From Erythrocercus mccallii (lineage: Eukaryota > Chordata > Aves > Passeriformes > Dicruridae): DNA of 64,000 bases. The notes below the pieces were generated by a model. It was not told the origin of the DNA and ran no database searches. It was given only the letters and a program-made list of their open reading frames with translations. Below, in pieces: positions 54,101-64,000 of the stretch (within the stretch, counting starts at the first letter, position 1; every line of letters starts with the position of its first letter). The DNA is taken from the NCBI GenBank assembly GCA_013397435.1, contig VZRG01001633.1, positions 43,177 through 107,176 of the forward strand, read 5' to 3'. The translations under genes were made by a program, and so were the position numbers.

Positions 54101-57100
54101 GTTTCTGTTTGAGCCGTTACAGCTCCCTCAGGACTCCACTGACTCACTGCATTTTCTGGATGACGCAAGCATGCTCTTCTGCACAGCTTCAAAACAGGCT
54201 CCAAACATTTCCAGGCAGAAAGTGGCCACCAAAGAACCATGTTCTTCCTGAGCAGGCATCACCCCACCCCATGAAGCAGGGGGCAAACTTCTGTTCCTGT
54301 CCTTATTGCAAACTGATTAATCACTGGCACTTCTCCCTGGGAATTCTTCTAGGAAAGTTTAAGTTTCCATTCTGAATCCTATGGAAAATATTCTGGTCCT
54401 GACAGAACACCTACGAGCACTGGTCTATCACTTCCTCTGACCCATCCAGCTCTGCCCTTACTCCCATGGGATTGTAGTTCCAGCTCTATTATTGAGTGCA
54501 AACCTCTGCTCTCAAAGCTGCACCCTTTTCAAAGCACCTTGAAAATTCAAAATCACATGAAATTTTCCAAGCCAATTCCCAGTTTATCGGATCTATCTTC
54601 CCAGCAATGTCAGGCAGGTAAAAGAAGAGAAAATCTATTCCAGGACAGAATGTTTAGGGAACACTCCAACAGGTTAAGCACACGTGCTCGTGGATGGACT
54701 CTGTGAAGAGACCTGAAACCACCATGGGGAGAGATGCATGCAAAAACCACTGGATTGGGAAAAGCATTTTCCATGACTCAAGACTGAACTCTGTTTCTCT
54801 TCCTTCTGAATCCCTGCACTCAGCTCTTTGTGTTCTCCCAATTACTGCAAGTCAGCAAACAGCCTTTTTATGTACATTTTTTTTCATACAGGAATGGTAA
54901 CAAAAGCAAAATAAACACTGGGCTTCTGACTGATGTTTGCAGCTTGATAGCAAAGGCAGCTGAAAAATTCTGGTTTCTGCTTGTAGCCTTCAGCTTTTAT
55001 CCACTCTGAAAGATTTCACCATGATAAGAGAACTGGAAGTGACATAAAAATGTAAAACTGAATAATGAAGTGGAGAACAAATTCAGAGAGAAAGATGAGT
55101 GTCTTGTTTTATCATCTCCACTAATGCTGGTAACACACATCCTAGGGAAAAGGCCTCCTTGCTGGAGAGCCTGCTCATTCCATTCAAGCCAAGTTAAGGA
55201 AGATAAATGTCTAAGACAAACCTGTCCACACTTCACTCTCTAGAGCAGAAAGGCAAAAGCCTTTTGCTAGCAGAGGGTTCCTGGTTCCTGCCTCACAGCG
55301 AGCACCTAACTTTCATTTCCTCGCACTGCAGAGTAACACGTGTTATCACAAACACTGCAATACCTGAGACCAAGAATATGGAGCACACGAGGAGCTTGGA
55401 GCCACCAGGAGAAGATCAGGCAGCAGAACTGGAGCATGTACGTGCTAAGAAGTGCAGGATGGCTTCACATGGGTCAAGAGTTCAGAAATCAGTGCCCTGG
55501 CTCCATTCCTTCTGTAAAGACTTGGAGGATACCTGCAAAACTTGCTTTAATCCTTATTTTCAGTCATTCATTAAAAAAAAAAAGCATACAAAGCTTCACA
55601 TTCTCTGTACAGAATTGGGAGTTTTCTGTTGAACCATATGTGAAAAAGATATCTAGTGTTAAGATATGCAACTTTATTTAGATATAGATTTTCTTAATTA
55701 GTATTTGCACTGTCTTGGAAAGACAGAGGATTGAGGATCCTGCCAGTTCTTCACAAAAAGAGCAATTTTCTAAACAGACAAACACATTCTGTTTTACTAA
55801 CTGTGAACTGAAAACTGCATACAAGGAATGCTTTTGCTCACAATCAAATTACTGGTCATTTATCACATTTCTACAGCTAACTATATTTCTTTTTCTAATT
55901 TTTTGTGTCTTCTGGTTCACTCTTAAAGCAACAGAGAAAAGAAAGAGCCACACAGTCTTGACACGGGATTAATGTATTGGTGTAGGGAATTGGCAAACTT
56001 TTAAACTGCTTGAAAGCTCTTTTCTTCCCATCAGACAGGATTGGCAGCCCATGAACCAAGGACACACTGAGGACAACGATCAGAAAAGCGTCAGGAATTA
56101 TGATGCAGAGAGGTGAATCAGCAGCGGCTCCCCTGGGGGGTGGATTTGGGATAAGCATACCCAAACTGCAGCCCTATGCCAGATTACACAACCCCGGGCA
56201 GCAAGCACAGGATCGTTTACTTGGAGACAGAACTCGGGTCCTCGTTCCCAATCCTCTCCCGGTGGAACAGCACGAGGCGCCTGCTGCTCTCGCTGGGTTG
56301 TTTCCACTTGCAGCCTGAGGTTTCTCTTGCCCAAAGCCCACACACCAGCACGGCCCCGCTGCCAAGCACGCGATGGAGCCCTGGCATGGAAGTTGGACTT
56401 GATCTTCTCAAGAGCTGTTTGTTATTCAACAGCCACAGATCAGCCAGCTTCGCTTCACACGGGAAGAGCAGCAGTGGTGTGCTTTAATTCTGGTGTGCTC
56501 CACTCCACTCTTTCCATCCTAGACATTACCTTCAGAGAGCACAGGCTATGAGCTTGCCCAATAGTTTCACCTCTAGCAAAAGCATATCCCAAACTCAGTA
56601 CTAGACCAAATAATCCACAACACCTTCAGAAAGTTCATTTTGTTCCATGGGAAGCTCTAAGATGAGTTTTTATGAGGGTGCTTTGAATCACGGGTGTGCA
56701 AACAGGGGAGAGAAATTCTGCAGCCCATATTTGAAGACAGGCGATGGCTTTTTTTGCTCAAGTAGGAACAGTGGAATTTGGCCTGCAGTGCTTCATCCAG
56801 GCAGCCATCTGATCTCATGACTAAGTGCATGCAGAGCAATGGGGGTGGTGGGGAGGAAGAGATGCAGGAAGAGAAGCTCTTCTAACAAACATCTGAGCTG
56901 TCTGGAATCGAGGCTGCGCTATTAAAATGAAGCCACTGCTGGTTTTCCAGTATCTTTTCCCTCTGTTTATCTCAGTTGCCATGGCTCTCACTTGAATCAT
57001 CTGCACAAATTGCATACACATGTCCTGGGCCACATGATTTCCACTCGCTCTACAGCTCCAGATCAACTTTCACTCACCTGGCAGCCGCTCACGCCAAGCA

Positions 57101-58502
57101 GTGTCATCGTGGCCAGCGACAGAGTGCTGCTTCACCGACACCCCTGGTTGCAAAACGATGGCAGCTATTTCAAAAAAGCTGATGAATATTTCAGGAATTG
57201 CAGAAAAGGGAAAGAACTCAGAAAAAACAGCCTCATGCTACCCTTCATGACCTGAGTTCCAAGAGAGTTGAGTCTCCAGTGTTGACACAACCAAGAGCTC
57301 TTCTGGGGCAGCTGGAGCAGGCCAGCTCTGAGCTGCTGAAGCTGCTCCCTGCTCCTCCAGTATATGAGCAAGATTGAAAGAAATGGAGTCAAAATTCATC
57401 TCCCTGGAATATCAAACTATCTAAATTATCCAGTATAATGTCCTCTGGCTGTGGTTCTGCGCCATATGTCCCAAACTAATTACTTACACAATCCTAAACG
57501 AGGTACCAGCCTACTGCAAGAGGGTCAGACCCTTGGCGCTGCTGATGCAGAGCTCTCAGAAATACACTGTAGTTTGTTGGAAACTCAGAGCTTAACAAGG
57601 TAACCCTAAAGCATCCTACACCTGCAGTAAGAAAGGTGCATTTTCTGAGCACTACTCTTTGCATCAGAGAATTTACAGAAGAGAACCATGCCCTGCCTTA
57701 AACACAGAGCATAAAAACCAACCTCTACCACTGCAGCCATGTCAAAACTGCGAATATAGAAGATTTCTGCCCCCTCCTCCCACTTCCATCCTCTCCAGAC
57801 CATTAAGAATCAGAAGGCAAGAGCTGATGCTGTCTGAAAGCAGCAGCTGAGGCAGGACTGCAGACAGGATCCTCTCTCCAGACAGAGGATCTACTGCTGC
57901 TGGAGACAGAAAGACGGCTTAGAGAGCCTGCTGTGCTCCTGTGTCAGAGACAGCCAGCAGACACCCACACCGCCCAGACAGGCTGCTGCAGCTCAGGTTG
58001 CACAAAAACAAGAATCCCTCAGAGTCTGTCATAGGAATGACTTTTTGTCTGGAACTGAGCAAGATGGAAACATAAGTGGATTGCTGTCATGGTTCCAGAA
58101 ACTGGATTTCTCCTGCTTACCTGCCCTCACCTAAGGGAAATTTTGCCCACCCAGCCAGTGCTGTGCAAATACCTGCAGTCCCCAGTCAAACAGCTCAGAA
58201 ATAGCTCTGTGGTATCATGATGCTGAAAATGGAAAATCATTTTCTGTAACACCAATGTTCCCACCCTGGGAATTTAAGAAACAAGCAAAATACAACAAGG
58301 AAACTTCCACTGTAATGTTTTAATCGAAGTTTGCGTTAGGTGAGGAGCAGGCCCAACGTCAAAATCTCTCTGTTGCCTTCAGCAACTCCATTAAGTGGGT
58401 TTGTTCTAGAGGAAATTGGCCTTTACCAGGTTTTCTTTCTGTCTATTTTATAATTCTGGGATATAGCTTCAAATTAATAAAAGAACCACTAAAAGGGACA
58501 TG

Positions 58503-58590
58503 GTTTAGTTGTGGCCTTGGCAGTGCATGGTTAATGGTTGCACTTGATCTTGGAGGGCCTTTCCAATCTCAGCAATTCCATAATTCTGTG
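58503..58590 (+). mobile_element. CR1 LINE 3'-end fragment, plus orientation
   Basis: The segment reads CAGTGCATGGTTAATGGTTG, then CTTGATCTTGGAGGGCCTTT and CCAATCTCAGCAATTCCATA, ending ATTCTGTG. This resembles the avian CR1 3' end (GATCTT...GGTCTTTTCCAACC...ATTCTATG). It is 5'-truncated and diverged, as most CR1 copies are, and has no coding capacity. Confidence 0.75.
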
Positions 58591-60438
58591 AAAAGCTCTA
58601 GTGCTTTGACTTTACTGGGTACCTCCACAATTCTGCACTAAACTGAACACAACATAAATTATCTCACTTTGCAGATTTCAGAACCCAAGAAAATTGATCC
58701 CAAATTCTTGAGATTACCGATTTGCTTCAGGACTATAGCTACTAGAAAGGTTCTCCTGGCACCAGCAGCATGAAATCCACTAAAATAGCTTAATACTAGA
58801 TGGGTTCATGAATGTTTCAACAGGCAAAGTGTTGCCATAGAGCAGCACAAAAAGAGCAAATCTAATTTTTTATTTTATTCTACTGCTCTGACATTCTGGG
58901 AGAATTTTGCCAGATTTGAACAGAAAGAGAAGATAAAGTGGAATGATTCAATGAGGATGTTCTGTGCTTAGTCCAGTACAACATAAATGCTTGTCTGACC
59001 AGCTTCTACTATGCAGGAATATTGACAGAGCTTTCCCTGCTTCTCCCTCTATTCCTAGATTAAATCTGGCTGCAAGTTACTAGGTATGGACCAGCTACCA
59101 GGCAGACACTACACAGGAAACCTGCCTGAAACACATTTTCTTCACTTGAAAAAAGTCCAGCTAACAGATTCACTGTCTAGAATAAATTAGCAAAAACCTC
59201 AGCAGCACAAGGATTGTGCCTTTCCACGGAAAGATGAGCAGCACGGCCTGAACAGCCTTTAGGAGGCTGCTCACAAGGTGTGAACGTGTGGATGTGTCAC
59301 CCCTGGTGACAACCTGAGACACATTGCAGTGATGGAGACCTGCCATTTACTGCGTTTGACTGCTCCACAAAAAAAGTCCTACCAGCAGGTGATATTCCAG
59401 GGAGTGTTATAATGACAAATGATAACCTGGTATTTAGAGCAAGCTGGCATTGAGGAGCTGAATCCCTGCACACTGCATGACATGCAAATAAATCCCTGTA
59501 GCCCAGCCTTCTTTACTCTGAGATTTGCTGTGGAGAAACAAATGCTGGTCAGTTGAGCTCAAACCTTCCCTTTAGTGGTGATGATTTTATTTTAGAAGAC
59601 TGTCACCAAGTGGCAGAGCTCCGAACGGCTGCATGAGGTCAGCAGAGCTGCAAACACACCATCAGCTGGAGCAAGAGAACCAAAAATCCATTGTCCCAAG
59701 ACATCCCAGCACACCGAGGGAAATGTTGGGATAAATCGTGCAACTAAACCAAAATAAGCCATGGAAAAAAAATTATCTGGGAAGAAAACTTCAAATACTG
59801 CGAGGTTTGTTCTGTCAGTATAAAAATTGGTAGATTCAGTTTCTGATCCTTTCCTTTGAAGCACAAAAATCACTGACAACAAAGCCTGATGACACTGTTT
59901 CATGTGAAACAGCCACCTTGGGGGCTGTAAAACAAAAAAGAAGGAAAGACACAGCCTCCCACTTTAATCTGCAGTTTGAGTCAAAATGCAATGTTTTATA
60001 CCTGACATGAAGTGATACAAGTTATTTTTAACCATTATACTTAGTGTTTTCCCAAAGCACTACAAAAAGGCAATTTTTAAGAGTACCTACATCTACGCAA
60101 AGCAGGCATTTGAGGATTCAACTATTAATCAAGCTGGAGCCTGGCTGGTGAAGCTGTTAGCAAACTGCATTAGCATTGCACCCACAGGGATGGGAGACTC
60201 CTCTGCTGCATCAGGCCCCATTGTGATCCATGTAGGAAGTACAGGATCGATTTGTTTCATCCCATACCTGTAAGTAGCCATCTGCATTACAACACTAGCT
60301 AGGCTGTTCTTTTTGTTACTCCTCCAAGCAAAACACCACAGTTTCTTTTGAATTGCTTATAATCTTAAGTCATTTGAAGGTGTTGATTTCTCTACATGTA
60401 ACTGAAGGTGAGTAAAGACAGGGAAGGGCATTGCCAGG

Positions 60439-60484
60439 AACCACAAAGATTTACATCAACAACAACAACCAATCTTTGTGGGTT
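60439..60484. repeat. Inverted repeat, 13-14 bp arms, 19-base loop
   Basis: AACCACAAAGATT and AATCTTTGTGGGTT pair with a single bulged base. The loop is rich in CAA triplets. It lies about 170 bases from the nearby CR1 fragment and no family was recognised. Confidence 0.7.
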
Positions 60485-60650
60485 ACTGCTTATATACAGA
60501 TTATATCCAGAGAGAAGAGACCATCAGAGCACAATGATGGAGCACGTGATGCCCAAGTAGTCTCTTGACAACTGCTGTCAGTGCTTTAGAAAGAGCTTTG
60601 ATGCACCATCATTAAAGCTACATCAGCTCTCTGGGTCTAAACTTGCAGTA

Positions 60651-60708
60651 AATCACAGAATCACAGAATATTCTGAATTGGAAGGGACCCACAAGGGTCA
60701 TCAAGCCC
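60651..60708 (-). mobile_element. CR1 LINE 3'-end fragment, minus orientation
   Basis: AATCACAGAATCACAGAATA is followed by TTCTGAATTGGAAGGGACCC and ACAAGGGTCATCAAG, which is the reverse complement of a typical avian CR1 3' end including the 8-bp terminal repeat in two copies. The remainder is lost, so this is a very short 5'-truncated insertion. Confidence 0.85.
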
Positions 60709-63700
60709 TGAAGCTTGGAGATAATTTAGGCTACCTGTGTCTGCTTTCCTGTTAGAAACTTGCCTTCTAGTTTATTTGTGGAGTAAACCAAGTGAGTTTA
60801 CATGGAATTTTCTTTGCATTCTCTATTCATTACCCAGAAATCCACAACAGCATTAAAGACCTGGGAAGATTTTCAAGAGTAAATTGGAGGTAGTGACTTT
60901 CTTGCAAGCTTCCCAGCACACAGCTGATGTTTACTTAGGCCTGCTATAGGGTTTTCTCTTCAATCAACAAAGTTTCCTGTGTCTCAGAAGTTACAGAAGT
61001 TTGACAGATTTCCATCTTCTGTTCCAGGCTGGCAGGCCCAGCTGCAATGGGCCTGGATTCACCAGCCACCCACAAAGGAATTGCTCTGAACAGTACAAAG
61101 GGAAGACAGTGCCACATTTCCTCTGCAACTGACAGTGTAGTTAAAAACAGCATCACCTGGGAGAGGAAAACATCGAATCTGCAAACTGGAGTCTCTGTGC
61201 TTCTGCTGTAGCTGCACAATGCAGTGAAAACCAGAGTCTGCCAGGCTGCAGCCTGGTCTTTGTTACAGCACAACACACCTTCGTGCCAAGGCTGAAAACA
61301 GGTCGATTTAGCTGCCCCTTGGCTGCTTCCAGCTCCAGAGTTGGCTGGCACAGCCACAGGGAACCCACCAGACCCACACTGCAGGGAATTGACACAGGGA
61401 CATCTGCGGATTCGGGAGGTTGGGAGCACCAAGGAACCCAACTCGTCCCACAGAACCCACAAAACAATGATTCCACTTTACTAATTGCTCTACTCTAGAT
61501 CCTAAAAATGATGCAAAAGAAACAGTCGCCAGCCACTCCCTAAAATAACCCATCATTTCCACCATCCTTCTTGTCTCTCTCAAAAAAAATAAATCCTTCT
61601 GCCACAGCAAACTGATCTGGAAGCTTTACAGCTCCTGGAGGAAATCTTGCCTCATGCCTAGAGACCTTTAGAAAAGCACTGGCAGCAGAATAAATTATTT
61701 ACAGTACTATTTCTGACAAAACCACCTCCATAAATGATACAAGAGTGAAGGGTTTAAAAATGTGTGCATGTGGCATAGGGCCCAAAGATGTGTCTAATAG
61801 AAATATTGATTAACTCTATTTCTACAGACTCTGTAAACAGTCTGATGAAAACAGAAACTGTAAGTAGGTATTTTTTCCTTTTACTGTAAAGTAGGACAAA
61901 GCAATCACTCCACCCATACAAACTAAGCCAAATTAAAGTGGTTTTGGACATTTACAAAATTATTTTCTCTTTAAAGCAATCCAATCTACATGTTGTTTAC
62001 CTGATTCTAATTCACGACTTATTCCATTTCCCCAGAATAACTCAGTCAGTTGAGGTTTCTGGCTTGAAGCAAGATTCCTGCTGTTTACTTAGGTTTTCCA
62101 GCTGGGTTGAATGATATGCAAAGAGGTCTGAGGACTTGCTGGAGGTCATACAGAGAGGAAAGTCAGTCAGCTCCGCTGGCGTAATAGCCCTGCACTTTTA
62201 CAGCTCCCAGGACTTTGCTCTAAGCACCAGACTAACCTTCTCATCAAAAGATACTAAATCTGTTCTCAACATTTCAAACATTCCCTGGTTCTTAGGAAAA
62301 GGCACTTCCCTCCATAAAGAGCTTGAAGCAACCCTGCTAAAGGGCGCGATGAAAATCTGAAGGCACTGAGTTCACGTGCTCACATTTAGAAAATTCACTG
62401 GAAACTGCCGATGTGGAGTTTTCCATTTTCAACAGCAGAATTTCAAACTTACTTAGGCAAGCAATATAAAAGAAAGGAAAATGCAGGGGTGTTTAAATAG
62501 AGCCTACCTAAATATTTAGTTTAAAGGAACTATTTTCATTTTGGCTAGAATATATAGGGCAAAACCATAATGGCCATCAGCCTTCAATTCATCCCAGTCT
62601 GGACTCCCTGCACAGCCAAGGACAATCCAATGCATTCTCTGATGCTTCTGATCCTGCAGAGGCACAAGGGAGGTAGGGAGTGCACCCTGAGGCTTTCTCA
62701 CCCCTACAATTCCACCAGGATCAACTGCTCTGCTAAGCAGGGCTCTGGAGCATTGCATTGGCTGCAGAGCTTTTGATGTCTGGTGGTGCTGTCCCAGAGC
62801 AGCACCAGGGACACCAACCACTGGAAGAGCAATTCACCTCTCTTGTGCCACTGCCAATGTGCTTGCCATAAACAATGCCCTATGAAACACTGACAAGACA
62901 AAAGCAAGAGTTGTAAACTCTTATTTGAACACAGCACTGACACTAAGAGAGATTAACAATGATATTTTGAAGAAAAGGCATTTTGCTAGTAATTCAACAC
63001 CCACTCCCATCCATTGGGGCAGAACCATTACAATCCATTCTCCAAGAACTGCAGGGCCCTCCAGCAAAAGACCTTCCACTTCATCGTTTCACCCCAATAG
63101 GCCTCCTGCCCTTCAACATTTATACTTCTGCCATCTAAACCCCACTTATTTTCACTTCCAAGCTCTTCAAATTCATGCCCTGATGTTCCTCAGCTCCTCT
63201 TCTCTTTCATCCCAGAATAATTCAGGCAATTGTACTTCTGAGATCTGCTCTTCCAGCTCAGCTGTTCTAATGCCCTCTGGCTCCAGTGTGGCTCCTCAGC
63301 CCTTTCTTTTCCTCTTCCATTGCACCAATATTGCATCAGCTCCCATTTCTCAGTTTAGTATTCTTTAAACTTTCTTCTTCTTTTCAACCTTCACAGTTTA
63401 TTCTCTATTTTCTCCCAGCGTTCCTCACTCTATTCTCCTAATGGACACCTCCAATTAAACCTTAATTATATCTCGTACCAGCAGCTGTTCTCAGGCTGAT
63501 GAGCACACTCTAGAAGAAAACCCAAGGCAAAAGGTCTTGGCTGTTAGACGCTTTGCTACAATCCAAAGGTCACACTACAGACACATAACCCAGTAATTTA
63601 CACTTACTCCAGCATTACAGATTTCTTTTTCTGTTTAAATTACTCTGGGAGAGGTTACCCTACCCTTAACAAGGTTAAGTATCTTTGCATGGTAAAGACT

Positions 63701-64000
63701 GCAGATGTCTACAGCTTGGCTGTGTTGCTGGGACAGCAGTGCTGGCTGCTTTAGCACATCAGTCACAGGATGAGTCTTTTCTAGGTGCCATCCCCTCCTG
63801 TCACAGCATTCCTGCTGTGCTGTGATGGGCTCAGACCCTGAGCTGGTCTCCAGGCACACAGTTCAGCAGGCCTCAGGTCTGGCTCTGGGGTTACCACGGT
63901 TCTCCAGCCTGACCATGAACCAGCCAGGACAGGGGGTGGGGATGGAGAAGCCAAGTTATGCCAGGAATGAGCCTGCGGAATGCAGCAGAGGTCACATTGC

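Larger units (their letters stand above)
40561..64000 (-). other. ABL1: Non-coding region upstream of exon 1a, probably ABL1 intron 1b
   Basis: In mammals a distal exon 1b, encoding the myristoylated N terminus, lies far upstream of exon 1a. Neither that peptide nor its start (ATGGGGCAGCAGCC-like) was found here on either strand, so 1b is probably beyond 64000. Apart from the short repeats listed separately I see only AT-rich, intron-like sequence; no open frame carries recognisable domains or paired splice sites. Confidence 0.6.

Noticed and set aside
56385..56440. GTTGGACTTGATCTTCTCAA, resembling a CR1 tail segment
   Set aside because: The following bases do not continue the CR1 3' end, so the match is too short to call.
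57866..57890. Inverted GATCCTCT/AGAGGATC pair
   Set aside because: Eight-base arms are expected by chance at this window size.

Overview
This window is vertebrate nuclear DNA, most likely from a bird and probably a songbird. It shows spliced multi-exon coding sequence with GT/AG junctions, long AT-rich introns, sparse repeats, two short pieces that look like 3' ends of avian CR1 LINEs, and a QRFP-type peptide with a C-terminal FTFRF core. No bacterial, viral or plasmid features were seen.

Layout. Positions 1 to about 525 look like the 3' end of a plus-strand gene with a poly(A) signal at 503-508; by synteny with mammals this could be FIBCD1. The neuropeptide gene QRFP lies on the plus strand: a probable TATA-like element (1409-1415), a short non-coding exon 1 (about 1440-1495), an intron holding a (TAA)~20 microsatellite, and a single coding exon (2533-2910). 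A gene-poor convergent stretch follows (2911 to about 7730). From about 7730 to about 40100 lies the complete 1a-type transcription unit of the ABL1 tyrosine kinase on the minus strand. All eleven coding exons were placed to the base by splice signals and reading phase. They give a predicted protein of 1125 residues with kinase-region numbering identical to human ABL1 isoform Ia (K271, T315, D363, D381, Y393). Exon 1a sits beside a CpG-rich promoter (about 39930-40560). From about 40560 to 64000 no coding sequence is supported. This is probably the intron between the distal exon 1b (not found here) and exon 2 of the myristoylated isoform.

How the genes relate. QRFP and ABL1 are functionally unrelated neighbours transcribed toward each other; the order FIBCD1-QRFP-ABL1 is the one known from mammals. 

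No new multi-gene system was found. The best leads are non-coding: a 110-nt near-perfect hairpin in ABL1 intron 8 (14429-14538), a ~25-nt tandem repeat array in the ABL1 1a leader (39804-39938), and a 73-codon upstream reading frame whose stop overlaps an in-frame start codon of ABL1 (39728-39949).
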